From positions 17,254,223-17,318,222 of the forward strand of contig CM055102.1 in assembly GCA_029204225.1 (NCBI GenBank): DNA of 64,000 bases, given 5' to 3'. Source of the stretch: Diphasiastrum complanatum. Its lineage: Eukaryota; Streptophyta; Lycopodiopsida; Lycopodiales; Lycopodiaceae. This document shows positions 33,217 to 51,563 of this stretch, piece by piece; position 1 is the stretch's first letter; every line of letters starts with the position of its first letter. The position numbers and the translations under genes are program-made. The notes beneath the pieces are model-generated. The model searched no databases, was not told the origin of the DNA, and saw only the letters and a list, made by a program, of their open reading frames with translations.

Positions 33217-33446
33217 TGTTGGATTTATTTCCTCTAGTCACCTAAATCCCATTTTTAATTTGCCTCTATTCATGGTGCATATGTACTTGCATTGTCGCGC
33301 AGTCTGCATATTCACATGCAAATTCTCACAGGCGATGAAAAGACGAAAAACAAAGGCTGATGTCACACCCTCTTCATGTTCATGCAGCTGCGCTAACAAA
33401 CTGGATGATGACTGCAGCCACCCACAATCTCCTACAGACAGCACAT
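33217..33446 (+). repeat. Truncated 3' LTR of the old copia
   Basis: About 230 bases match 22226-22455 with scattered substitutions. At GACAGCACAT the match ends abruptly and unrelated DNA begins. At least 600 bases of the LTR are missing. The substitutions between the two copies show it is much older than the nested element. Confidence 0.85.
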
Positions 33447-33705
33447 GGATACCAAATTTTAATAGTAATTGATTAAGGATTGAATGAAAACAATTCATCT
33501 TAAGTTTTAGAGACTTGTTTGCTATTTTTTTCTTGACAATAAAAAATAGTTATGTTCTCTTTGTATACTTGGAATATAGTGGCCAAGTTTTGAAAAAATG
33601 TCAATTGTAAATGGGCTACCATGCACAATCCAAGAGTTATAACATTCATCTTGTTCATCAGTCCCTATTATTTTCATGAATGCTAAAAAAGTTACTTCTT
33701 GTTTA

Positions 33706-33800
<95 letters not shown>

Positions 33801-34365
33801 GAAAAACAGACTGTATGGATACCCTTGATCCAAAATTGGGCTATCCAGGTCTGAAATTTGTAGGGCCATGAGTGGCCTAACATCGCCATTCTATAATACA
33901 CTCGGGCCACTGGTGACTCCAGGGTCGTATTAGGATAAAAAAAGGGTGGTGGCAAAAAGTTGTCCCATCTAGTGGGGACCCGCAACAAAAATTCTAAGTT
34001 CTGGACGAATTCGACTGCCGCGCGGACTATTGGATTGGGGCACTTGATATATTTGTTAGAAAACTAGACTAGAGCCCTCTTGGTGTCTCTACGTCTGTAC
34101 CTCATCCGTGCTCTGAACATATCTTTGGCCAATTTAAGGTGCTGACTGTTATTTGGTCCAAAGAGATTCCACAATCTGCCCATTTGTGTCATCGTGGAAT
34201 GAGGACAAAATGTGGATTAACTCTCAGCTGCCTCGGACTGGTCACATAAGCCCTAATGGTTGACATATATTTTTCGAATGTGCATTATCGCCATGCAGGT
34301 TGCGGACCCAGTGGCGGAATACAGACGATCTCATTTCCCTTGATATCTTCGACAGAGAATGATAT
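33447..34365. other. No gene recognised; contains a long CT microsatellite
   Basis: Apart from the CT run at 33708-33798, nothing is recognised. From about 33870 the DNA is less AT-rich and may be old retroelement sequence, but no domain can be read. Confidence 0.45.
33708..33798. repeat. (CT)45 microsatellite
   Basis: An uninterrupted CT run of about 45 units. Open frames across it are purely repeat translation. Confidence 0.97.
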
Positions 34366-34860
34366 CTACCAGCCGCTGCATGAGGAGTCATGTGGAAACT
34401 GGACTAGGAAATCACTGATTTCTTTCTCCACGCTTTTTGACTTGCGGAATGCGTGGTTGGCAGATATGGAACGAGGGCCTTGGGAGGTGGATACTTGTTG
34501 TTCCTCCACTGCTCTTTCTGGACTCTGTCCCGCGCCTTGGCTTGTGTCTTGAGTGCCAGGCCATGCTGCGTCTGATCTCTGAATGCGGCTTGAACTTGCC
34601 TGTGCAGCTTCTAATGTGGGCGACATTGGAATTACCATCGAAGCCGGTTGTGGTTGTTGTGCTATGTGTTGTTGATAGGCCTTGAGAGCGGCCTTTGCTT
34701 GCACGAGTTTGTGGAGTGCGCTACGACGGTAATTGTCGAAACTAGCTTGGTAGTCATCCAATGTTTGTCGGTATAGATCCAGCATTAGAAAGTCCATCTC
34801 GTATTGGTTGAGAGGACGGTTGATGGGGATGGGCTGGGCTAACCAAACATTTTTTCCTTA
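34366..34860 (-). pseudogene. Coiled-coil frame, possible retroelement gag piece
   Basis: Read downward, an open stretch of about 160 codons begins near 34860 (NVWLAQPIPINRPLNQYE). It passes an ATG at 34797 and continues MDFLMLDLYRQTLDDYQASFDNY, then an alanine/glutamine-rich helix ALHKLVQAKAALKAYQQHIAQQ, and a serine/proline-rich tail ending at 34366. A second helical piece in another frame (VVETENQHLGAEVHTL) lies just upstream at about 34865-34915. The family is not recognised. A Gag-like or structural retroelement protein is possible, as is a broken host gene. Confidence 0.4.
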
Positions 34861-35030
34861 TTATAGGGTGTGGACCTCTGCTCCCAGGTGTTGATTCTCA
34901 GTTTCAACCACTTGTGATTGGGCCTGGAGCGGGGCTATTGGAGTGGGGCTAGCTGAACTTCTTAGACCTTCGTAAAGGCATCATCACTAATTTGAAGAGG
35001 TCTTTGATATACCGTTGAAGGCTTTTCTCC

Positions 35031-36550
35031 TTCCGTTTCAACTTCAAGATGCAGTGCCACCTATAGCTCTTGCTGAAGTGCCACCTATAGGTCTTGTTGG
35101 AGCTGTGTGAGCTCCGCTCCCCAAGGTTAAATGAGTTTGCTAAGTTTTGTTAATTAGTCAAAAGTCAAAATGGTGGTAGGTGAGGTGTGCTTCTTTGTGC
35201 ACCATAGATTAGAATGTATTTCTTTTGAAGGGTTAGGATTTCAATCCTACCTTCTTGAAGTAGCCAATAGAAACCAAAGGACAAGGGCCTCCCCAAAGAT
35301 AAAAAGACATCTTATATACTTCATTTACATGCTAATTGAGAGAAGGAAACTCTACCATTTTGGAGATCCAAGCATTCTCATTGTGCTATTGCTTTGTGTC
35401 ATTTGCTCTCTTGTAGTTGCTATTTCTCTTCATTTTGCTATTCATTGTTTATGTTAGTTAAAACTTCTCCACTTGATTCATGCAAATAGCTAATGAACGT
35501 CTCCCTCTAACTCTCTCTCTCTCACCCCCTTTCACCTCTATCTATGAAGTGTATGTGGTTAGTGCTAGTTAAGAGCTAGAGTTAGACTGGGCTAATGTTG
35601 GTTTAGTGTATAAAGCAACTAAGTGAGAAACTAATCTAAGTTAGATTACACATCCTTGTGTTCTAACCCTTATTGACAAGCGGAGGGCTGCTCACCATCT
35701 ATTCACTACACCCTACAAGATAGCGCTATAAAGATATGATCAAAGAGAATTAGGAGAATATTATTCAAAAATTTGGCAAGCAGTTAGTGTGAGGAAGCGA
35801 GCTAGCATCAAAGCGAGTCATTCTACATCGAATCACATTAAGTTTGGTGAAGAAAACTCAAATTTCATGCATTTTACCATGTTTTTTGTTTCAAACATTT
35901 GCATACTATGATTCATGCTTGAATTCTTTATAGGTATTGCTTTTTGAAACTTGTTTTTGTTTGATTTGATTGCATATCCATTCTATTGGCTAGATCTTGT
36001 ATATTGCTTGGCAATTTTTTGCTTCTCAAAAATCAACGTTATTTAGTCAATTTTCTACTTGCCATTTTCTTGTTGTAATGAATCAATTGAGACCTAGATA
36101 GATAGTTAGAGGACACTAGACTCTCGAGTGTGATTACCGTTAGTAAGATGCATGATATTCTGAGAAACTTCTAAAAGTGGTTGTTGCCTACTGGTTATGT
36201 GCATAAGTTGCACCTCTTCATGCATGACATTTCTTATTTGAAGCGCTCATGTTTCTAGTAAAATGTATTAAGGTTTAAGCTTATTTGATGCAAAAATGAC
36301 TGAGAATGGACAATTTCTATGGCAATTGTCAAAAATTAACAAAATTGCATTTTTGGACTTTTGCTTTATTGTTCTCCTCACTTTGAGCACCAACCCTTGC
36401 ATGCATAAGATCAACAAAATTATTTTTGATAGATGCTTGATCTATCCAAACCTTGTAGGTGTTGAGAGAACATGTTTAAAGTTTTGACTGGCAAATATAT
36501 GATTATTTTAAACTACATTATTGATATTTGACATAGTTTTTTGTGGCTCA
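35031..36550. repeat. Dispersed repeat related to 20150-22200
   Basis: No gene. Several blocks recur from the region around the Mutator-like element, in the same order: a GTGAGGAAGCGAGCTAGCATC block at about 35789, the GAATG..CAATTT block at about 36300, and CATGCATAAGATCAA then TTGATCTATCCAA before 36480. This suggests two old copies of one larger unclassified element. Confidence 0.55.
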
Positions 36551-36979
36551 ATAGTTTGCAATCAACCTTTGACAATTACTAAGTGGTGGGGCACCCACAC
36601 ACATCAATTTTTGTGGTGATTGATTGATAACAAGTGGTGACAAGTTTTTAAACAAAAAATGTTTCAAATTTTTAAGAATAGTTGATCATTAGAGGAGTTC
36701 TAAATCCAAAACAGACCCTTTGTAAAGATTCTCTTTATATGTTTTCTCAGATTTTTCTTGGTCCATAGTTTGCAATCAACCTCTGACAATTACTAAGTGT
36801 GTGGGGCACCCACACACATCAATTTTTGTGGTGATTGATTGATAACAAGTGGTGACAAGTTTTCAAGAAAAAATTGTTTCAAATTTTTAAGAATAGTTGA
36901 TCATTAGAGGAGTTCTAAATCCAAAACAGACCCTTTTGTAAAGATTCTCTTTATATGTTTTCTCAAATTTTTCTTGCAC
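36551..36979. repeat. Two tandem copies of a 215-bp unit
   Basis: Units begin ATAGTTTGCAATCAACC at 36551 and 36765 and are nearly identical, including GGGGCACCCACACAC and GTTGATCATTAGAGGAG. The end of each unit contains the terminus of the CATTAGAGGAG repeat family found at 38537 and 49562. Confidence 0.9.
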
Positions 36980-37071
36980 ATGGACCAATCAAAACACTCA
37001 AATTTGAAATGCACGTAACGTAACTTTTTGAGTCCACATTAAAAAAAAAACATAACTTTTTAGTGGTAAGT
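36902..37071 (-). repeat. CATTAGAGGAG-family repeat, inverted copy downstream of GDH
   Basis: The first 135 bases or so are near-identical to the reverse complement of 38400-38537, and the whole segment resembles the reverse complement of the right part of the 390-bp insertion at 49562-49951. It lies about 400 bases beyond the glutamate dehydrogenase stop codon, so it bounds or overlaps the gene's 3' untranslated region. Confidence 0.8.
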
Positions 37072-37478
37072 CCGAGATGTTCTTGTGTTACATTTTAATG
37101 CTAAACACGCAACGATCTAGATTGAGGTTCGTTATGATTGTGTATGAGCCAAAGAGCCTAGATTCACATCACCAAAAAAACTGACACACTAAATAGCAAC
37201 CATCCCAAATTAGTCATGTTATTTGTCTAGCGGTAGCTCTATACTTCTTCAAGGTAGTAAGCATAGATAGCATCCACATTTCGAGTGAGGTCCTTAATTT
37301 CCTCCTCAAACTGGGGAATACTCACTACATTTATGCTCAGTAATAAACATTGTTGCAAGACCAAATGCTCTTATCCAACCTTATAAATAATAGTTAAAAT
37401 TTCACATAACTTAGGAGGCTAAACTTGTCCACAAATAGAATCCTCGAAAACAAATTAACTATAACTATCTAATAATAT

Positions 37479-44060
<6,582 letters not shown>

Positions 44061-44279
44061 ACCGCCCTGAGCACCGCCCCAAACTTTTGTTCCAGAAATG
44101 CAAAGAAACCCAGTCCAAACTTGGATTTCTTTGGCCCCAAATTAAGTTAGTTAGAAACTTCCCTTTTTTCTTGAGATTCCTTGCATGGAGGTTGTGGGTT
44201 TCTAACTCCCATTCACATTCAGGTTTAGACTCCCATTTGACCCACTTTCTAACTGCGGTTTGCGACACAAAATGAAAAG

Positions 44280-47200
44280 GCGTATCCGAAGAAGAACAAC
44301 AAACACATATTTTTTATGATTAGAATCATTGTGATACAAGTGTATGTTCAAGGAGCATCGATGTTAAAACATTTTTAAAAAAAAAACATTTTAATTCCTA
44401 AAGGATACAGAAAATAAAGACATGAATTTTCGTGCTCAAATCTGCATGCCAGAACCAAGTTCCATTGCTCTTAAGAAATGGTTTTTATAGCCTTATAAAG
44501 AACTTGTGTCTCTATTGTAAACGGTATTTTCTTAAATCAGCCTAAAATAGATTGTTGAGCATATCTTTAAACCTTGGATTTTCTGAATTTTAGACTATTG
44601 CTAAGTTCTCATTAGTCGTTACTAGTTAAGGCTTGTTATAATTAGTTCTTTAGACACTCACAATCATTAATGAGCTACCAATTGAGTCACCAACCAATGT
44701 GCCTAGTTAACAATAGTACTCTTAACGTTGGGAATCCTTAATGCTCAGTCTTGACTCAGGGCAATTGCTAAGTAAGTTCCTAAATCCTTTTAAGGTTTGG
44801 TATACATCAACTTGCATTGTGAATGTGCAATGTGCAACATAATAGAGTTTATTGTCATTGCAACATGGGTAAAAGTGAGTCATTTTATTTAACTTTTCTT
44901 GAGTATGGCACAAAATTGAACTTTTCGTAGATCATTAATTTAATATAATGAGCTTAATAAATCTTATGTATTCTATATTGACTAATTATTTTTTCATAGA
45001 ATTTTGATTTATCATAATGAGCATGTATTCCAATTAATTGCAAAAGCTTATACAAAAAAAAATCCTATTTGTATTCTACTAGTCATAAAATTCCTACGCA
45101 ATTAGTTAGTTATTTGCCTTTGGAAAATCAACATTCATTAGAAATAATAATGAAGTCATGTATTTTAAAAAGAACTCTCTAAGTGATTATTTTGAATAAT
45201 TTGAAACTAGAGGAGTTTTGGGGTTGTTGAGCTATGTGATATTCATGAATATGGGAAGTAGTGGTAAAGATTAAATTAACGTTCACTAATTGTTACCAAG
45301 TACCATTTTGTTATGGATTGCATCAGAGGAATAAAGCTTTAATCTTAACCTTATGTCCAAAAATGTCTGTATAAGTCAACCTAATCTTGGTTTGTACACT
45401 AAGATCTGAAGTAGGCTGATTGGTTGGAGAAATTTTGTTAATAAGGATTAGATGGTTAGAAAACTTATGATGTGGAATTATTCACTTCAGAGATTTCCCA
45501 GATATGTTATTTACTCATGAGAAATAGAGTTTGTTTGTAGTTGAGTTGCAAGATTCTCAGTGAGTTTGTATGAGTAACATATGCAAATTATGGAATTCTG
45601 CCAGGTTATAGCCTATGTTTATGTATAGGATCTAGAACATAGTTGGATATGTTGCTTATGTACATCTTAATCTTGTGAATCTGTTATGTGTTTCCTATGT
45701 ACTGAGTCTATATCGTATACTTAAAGTAGTCAAAGTGCATAGACATGTGAACAAGTAATGTTCAGAATAGTTACTTGCAGGTTAATGGTTCTTCCTGTGG
45801 AAAGAATTATTCATGAACTCAATGATGGTTTAGAAGAGGATCTAAATGTGGTGTTATACATATAATTGAAATCTGCACCTAGACATTTAAGATTTCTAAA
45901 TCATGTGCAATTGACTTGAGTAATTAGATTACTCCTGATTAGAAGTTAATTGGCTAAATAAGCACTGTTAAGAGAATTCACCAGGAACTATTTACTTTGA
46001 TCTATATTGCTTATAAGACACATGATTTGTGAGTCATCAGGATTCATCTATAGAAGTTGTGTGCATAGAATATAGAAGACTCTTGATATCAAATGGAATT
46101 TAGTAGAACTTTGTAATCTCTAGATGTTGTTCTAGGTGATTTTATAAAGTTTATGTTGTTAAAGACATATGTTTTAATGGTCTTTAATTATTTGGTTGAT
46201 TGTAGAATTTGGAACTCATAATCTGTTTAAGAATCGGGTTGGAAGAATATTCTTGGAATCCAATAATTTTCTTTGTAGAAAAGATTTTAGAATGTTTCTT
46301 ACATTTCCTGAGTGATATGTTGTGCATATACTCCTGTATTTTTTAATGATTAAATATGGTTTTGAAATCCTATAAATTATGATTGACAAACATAGATTGA
46401 TACTTAAAGGTCATTAAATGAATATAAGAAAATGTGAGGATTCTTAAGATAATGAGTAATTCTTGATCAATTGGGAGAATTTAGATCTATTATTTGAACT
46501 CTAAATTTCTTTATTCCAATGCATATTTGAGATTATGTACATCTCACAGGCATTTTCATTAAGTAGTGCTTACTTATGAGGAATTTTCTTACCTTCACAG
46601 ATTGTAGTCAAGGAATGCTTGTGTACTATTTTCAGCCTAAAATCTTCGGTTAATTAGTAGCAGTTGAGTCTATCATGATTAAATGGTTGTTATTTCCTTG
46701 TATATGTTGCTAGGAATAGAGCGCTTAACTCAAGAGAGTATCTGGGGTACTCAGGACTGAGTTAAAGTAATTTTTATCTTGATGGATCTCCTAGATATTT
46801 TGGCAAGATGAATGGTTGTACCTTAGTTTTTTGAAAACATTCTAAGTATATTGGTACCAAGAAGCATTTATGATAGGTCTACAAGTAATTGTGGATAGTC
46901 TTGGGCTATAATTGTTTGGATCTCTAACTTTTGAATATTGATTTCCAATGTAAAGTGACCTTTCACCCAGATATTCATGTAAATTGAGATTACATGAAGG
47001 TGACATTACTTGATCGGAGAGAATCAAGCCTAATAGGAAAATTTATCTCTTAGTGTACTTCTAAAGGCAGATAGTACTTTGTGCAGAGATAGATGATTTG
47101 AGAATTATTTCATCTCTAAGTACTTATTTGATATTGAGGTCAGACTAAAGATTGATTTTCAGGGTAAATGTGAAAGTTAAAAGATTGATTTGTTAGCTTT

Positions 47201-47512
47201 TGAATTTGATCTTCTTGATTGGTCGCTGCTTATCCAATTTATCATGTAAACTTAGTCTATATGATGATGACAGTTGGATATATTGAATATTTTACCCATT
47301 TGGAGGACTTATCGCTCAATGTACCTTTGGAACCTGAAAAAGTACTCTAAATCAGAGATAAACAATTGAAAAATCGTTCTATCTCTAAGTGCTTGATTAG
47401 GTTGGTTGGTCAAATTGAGGATAATGATTCATGGGAAAGAGTTAAAAGCATATAAATTGGGTCTTTCCTAGTTACTCGTTCTGAGGACAGAATTGGTTTA
47501 ATGGGGTAAGAA
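44280..47512. other. 3.2 kb without a recognisable gene
   Basis: AT-rich DNA in which both strands are full of stops. No domain, primer site or tandem repeat could be supported. The 45200-47500 part has no motif I can assign, although old gypsy coding DNA in frames too decayed to read is possible. Confidence 0.5.
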
Positions 47513-47990
47513 TGTTACATCCATGTCCAATATGTGGGATTCGAAATAATTCCTGACATGGATAGCCGGTCACTCCAGTGTATGTGGTTATTAGTTATGC
47601 CTCGTCATTTCGGGCTTGGTGTTAATAATCATATGAGGTCCCAGACCTATAATTGGACATAGGAGCACTTGCATGGTGTTTGACTGCTATAATGCAAGAA
47701 TAGGAGGTCAATTGCTATTCCAAGTTGCATGGGAATCCTAAGAGGAATATTCTCTTCTCATGGGAGAGAATATATAGTGGAAACTCGCCAATCTACCTAT
47801 TGGATTTTTTTATTCTTGTAGCCAAGAGCCCCTCCTCTCTTGCATTCATCCACCATGGCATGGGGGTGAAGTGGTTAGGGTATTGACTAGCCATTTCCTG
47901 TTGGTTGGGCAATTTTGCTCCACAGGTGTCCTGTTGGTTGCATGCAACATGATCTAGTTGGATCTTCACTAGGTGATCCTTACAGTATAC
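47513..47990 (+). repeat. Possible gypsy LTR
   Basis: TGTTACATCC at 47513 is a common start of gypsy LTRs, and the gypsy coding remnant after it has the same orientation. No second copy, primer site or target duplication is visible, and the right end is not defined. Confidence 0.3.
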
Positions 47991-48009
47991 CAGTTGCTTT
48001 TTAAAGCAA

Positions 48010-49160
48010 GAAGCTAGATCCTACTTAGATGACGTATTCCACCTATGAGAAGGAGCTTTTTGCAGTCATTCACGCGGTGAAAATCTGGAGGCATTATCTT
48101 TATAACGCCAGATATACGATGATGATTGATCACCAATCTCTTAAGTATATATATATGTGATGCTAAGGACCTTCATGGCCGAAAGGCTATATGGTCGATA
48201 CTCATTCAAGAGTTCATGTTCGACATTAAATATCCTAAAGGTATATCAAACAATGTTGCCATTGTCATGAGTCAGATTGGAGAGGTTAATTAGTTATGCT
48301 TTGCTGAAATCTAATCTGAGTTGTATGATTTTTTGGTCACATTTGGCTAGATGTCATGACAGAAAATTCTAGATATAGTCACGACCTTGGGAAGAAGGAT
48401 CCAAGCAATACCAAAATGACAAGATACTTGAAAACTATTCCACAAGGAATCACCTACTTTTTAGTAAGAGAAAGGTTTGTGTGCCAGATATGGAGGACTC
48501 ATGGGCACAAATTTTGTAGCAATGTCATGACTATCCTTGTGCTGGTCACCCAGGCATACTGAGTATACTTGGCCTTGTTAGGCAAAATTTCTTTTGGCCA
48601 AAGAAGAAAGGTCATGTCGAGGCATACATTCAAGGTTGTGAACAATGTCAGCAAAACAAAGCAGAAAGACTCAAAGTTGTGGGTCTTTTACATCCTTTAG
48701 AAATCCTCAACAAGAAATGAAAAAGTATTTCAATGGATTTTGTAACTGGACTCCCTAAAATTTAGAAGGGTTACAATGCCATTTGGGTGGTGGTTGACAA
48801 GCTAACCAAGATGGCACAATTTATACCAACTAAGTCAACTATCAAGATATCTGAACTAGCCAAATGAGATTGTTAGGAACCATGAATCTAGATTCATTGG
48901 CAAGTTCTAGTAGTCATTTTTTAATAAACTTGAAATAACACTTAGTCATAGTTCTTCGGACCACCAGATTCAATTCTTTTATGCTGATGTGTGGCTTTCA
49001 ACCACATTCGCCAGTTTTTGTCAGACTCAAAGGTATCAAGGAGCAAGTTGTAGTGGATTTCCTACAAGATATGCAAGAAATATTGCAAGTAGCCAAAAAA
49101 AACATTAAAATTGCTTAGGATAGATATGCTAACTGTGGTCGCTCACCTCGAGAATTTGAG
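48010..49160 (+). pseudogene. Gypsy RNase H and integrase remnant
   Basis: RNase H blocks appear first (STYEKELFAVIHAV near 48037-48077, then WRHYL and IDHQSLKY). The integrase zinc-binding domain comes next (GHPGILSILGLVRQNFFWPKKK, then QGCEQCQQNKA, near 48550-48665). The core start SISMDFVTGLPK follows near 48725, with NAIWVVVDKLTKMAQFIPT. Later blocks (about 48880-49160) are frameshifted. The order RNase H then integrase marks a Ty3/gypsy element. Stops are frequent and upstream pol is absent. It is cut at 49200-49235 by the copia LTR. Confidence 0.8.
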
Positions 49161-49234
49161 GTCAAAACCTAGGTGTATCTAAAAATTCTAAGGTACTAAG
49201 TGTGAAAAATATAGATTCAAAACACAATTGATGG

Positions 49235-50392
49235 ACGAACAAGACACGAAGGTTGAACGAGAACGATTCGCGACAGTCAATGTGTCTTTGACTCGAAGCA
49301 CGAACGATTTGCGAATCATTCGCGAATCGCAAACACACCTCCGAGACCACAAACCGCAAAAGGGACGCAAAACAAAAACTACGAAAAGAAACAAAAAGAA
49401 CGAAAGCAAACGGGAGATTACGAATCAAACGAAGAAAAATCTTTTGCGTTGCCAACTGGCAGCTCAACGGACTTCACGCCCAAATGAAACGAGTAGCAAC
49501 GATGGAGACTAACTAACTAGTTGATTAGCGTTAACTAGTTATGTGATTCGACGTTTAGCTACATTAGAGGAGTTTTGAGCTCCAAAAAGACCTTTTAAGT
49601 ATTCGTGCAAGATGTAGTTTATATTATTAAAATATTATAACACTTATACTTTAACTTGCCATAACTTTTTAATCGTAGCTCAGAAGTATGTCATCTAACA
49701 TGTCATTGGAAAGCCCTTGTTGAGCGCTTTCTAGTGCACCAAACTCCACTAAATTCGGACTTACCACTAAAAAGTTATGCTATTTTTAGTGTGGAATCAA
49801 AATGTGGAATCAAAATGTGGACTCAAAAAGTTACGTTACATAGATTTCTAATTTGAGTGTTTGGATTGGTCCTTGTGTAAGAACAAATTGAAAAAAAATA
49901 TAAAATGAATCTTTACAAAGGGTCTTTTTTGGATTTAGAACTCCTCTAATGATCTTGTAAACTCCACATAGTGGAGGTATAAAAGATCCCCTTTGGATCA
50001 TAACGATAGAGAAATATGTGAATACAGAGATCTGTAAGAGACAGAGAGAAACGTAGCGAATAGAGTAAGAAAGAAAAGACACCATAGCTATGAATGAAAG
50101 TCTGCCAACGAGCAGAACATGGCGTAAGAGCAGAGTGTCAATCCGCCAATGAGCGAGACACTGACGATCTCGCTCCAAAACCAAACTGACAATATAGTCG
50201 CTCTATTTCTGTGTATCTCTTTCTCTTGTGTTGTGTGTCTTGATTGCTAGAATAAAATATGTTCTGTGATGCGTAGTCGAGTGTCTGGGATCCTGTAAGG
50301 GCTTCCGCACAAAAAGAAAATTCAAAGAAAGAAAATTGTTTGCGAAAAGAGAAGGAGAAGACGAACACGAAACGATCTGGCCTTTTACGACA
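49235..50392 (+). repeat. 5' LTR with an internal insertion
   Basis: Matches 54528-55292 from ACGAACAAGACACG onward and ends CA at 50392, just before the primer site. Without the 49562-49951 insertion its length agrees with the 3' LTR. The 49201-49234 bases begin TGTGAAAAAT but do not match the 3' LTR start, so either this end was replaced or the LTR is truncated. Confidence 0.85.
49562..49951. mobile_element. 390-bp inverted-repeat insertion (MITE-like) in the LTR
   Basis: The ends are inverted repeats of about 30 bases beginning CATTAGAGGAGTT. The 3' LTR has the empty site (TTTAGCTATCTTGTAAAC at 54847-54864), which places the insertion between A and T, with no duplication longer than a single A. 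It has no coding capacity. Related ends lie at 36687, 36902 and 38537. The superfamily is uncertain: the ends look like a MITE, but the absence of a target duplication is unusual. Confidence 0.85.
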
Positions 50393-50405
50393 TGGTATCA
50401 GAGCC
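50393..50405 (+). promoter_or_regulatory. tRNA-Met primer binding site
   Basis: TGGTATCAGAGCC begins at the first base after the 5' LTR, a perfect plant copia primer motif. Confidence 0.93.
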
Positions 50406-50457
50406 AACAGGTTGTCACTACTGATATCCCAGCAGTGATTCTTTCAGACAACATAAT

Positions 50458-51275
50458 ATGGCTACAACAATCTAGAACAGAGTAGCCATCAGTCTCGATG
50501 GTGCAAATTACAGAATCTGGACATTCAAAATCAAAAAAAAAAATCAAAACACTCTTGAAGGGCGAAGGCATCTGGTCGGTGACCAAGCTCTCAGAGGTGC
50601 AGCCTCCAGAGGGAAACCCGAGGAGAGCTAAATGGATAGAAAAGGATGAGCGCACAATGGCGATCATCGTTTCATCCATAAATGAAGATCTACTCATGTA
50701 GATTGAAGACTGCGAAAGTAGCCATGCAGCGTGGGAAAGATTAAAGCAGAAGTACAAAGTGAGGATTGCAGGTTTGGTCATGCACCTTCACAATTAGCTA
50801 CAATCAGTATGGTGGAATGGCAACCAGTTGGATCAGCACGTTGAGAAGATCAGAACGATCTTCGCTCAACTCGCTGCATCAGGACAGGAGCACCAGGTTC
50901 CAGCACCACAATAGCTGATGTACTTCATGAAATCTCTACCGACATCCTATCAGCCGCTGAGAATGCTCATACTGAGTCTACCAGATATGACATTCAACAA
51001 AGCAGTCAGTCTTGTCGCTAATGAGAGACTGATGAGAGACGAAGGAGAGCGAAACAGCTTCACGAAAGAAAAGAAGAAGAACAAAAACAAGCCAAGATTC
51101 GAGAAGACAAAGTCCTCGAATCAACAATCTTCTTCCTGTGATCACTGCTACAAACCAGGCCATACGGCCAACAAATGTTGGTTCAATCCAACAATACCTT
51201 GCATGCACTGCAAGAAGAAAGGGCATTCTGCATACGACTGCAGATTCAACCCAAAAAAAAAAAAACAAAGCTGAA
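50458..51275 (+). pseudogene. Copia gag with two zinc knuckles
   Basis: Gag begins near 50458 and reaches its first in-frame stop at 50698. Later pieces read CESSHAAWERLKQKYK, a UBN2-type block, and MYFMKSLPTSYQPLRMLILSLP. Two zinc knuckles lie close together at about 51137-51240: CDHCYKPGHTANKC and CMHCKKKGHSAYDC. Two knuckles differ from the single one in the other copia elements here, so this is a different lineage. A run of 13 A at about 51252-51264 sits at a frame change between gag and protease. Confidence 0.85.
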
Positions 51276-51554
51276 AAGACAAACGTTGCAGAATCATCTA
51301 AAGATGCAGAAAGAGGTGACGAAGCTTTCACGATACTTGATGAAGCTTCGACAAGCTACTCCGAACATGACTACGATGTGGTCATCGATTCAGGAGCAAC
51401 ATCTCACATAACCTGCAACAAGAAGATCTTGATCAACTTTCGCGAACTCGAAAATGACAGAGCGGTGATTCTAGGCGATGGAAGCAGACATGATGTCAAG
51501 GGCATCGGCTCTCTACAGCTACGAACATTGTCGAGCCAAGTAGAGCTGCCATGA
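51276..51554 (+). pseudogene. Copia aspartic protease
   Basis: In the frame open from 51138 to 51554 the active site reads VVIDSGATSHITCNKK at about 51380-51425, followed by AVILGDGSRHDVKGIGSLQL. The D-S-G triad is intact. The frame stops at 51552 (CCATGA), about 12 bases before the next open stretch resumes at 51564. In that stretch SLRKDLLSVSKMADLG continues the same polyprotein. Confidence 0.85.
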
Positions 51555-51563
51555 GCACTCTAT

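Larger units (their letters stand above)
22226..33446 (+). mobile_element. Old copia element, split by a nested copia
   Basis: Two related LTR starts, TGTTGGATTTATTTCC at 22226 and 33217, bound gag, protease, integrase, reverse transcriptase and RNase H pieces on the plus strand. The second LTR is preceded by the polypurine run AAGAGGGGG. Stops and frameshifts occur throughout. The primer site and the first half of gag are deleted, and the 3' LTR is truncated at about 33446, so no target duplication can be tested. A younger copia (25026-31455) sits in the linker between integrase and reverse transcriptase. Confidence 0.9.

Noticed and set aside
33522-33869. 115-codon minus-strand frame with a long arginine-glutamate run
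   Set aside because: It is the translation of the (CT)45 microsatellite and has no other content.
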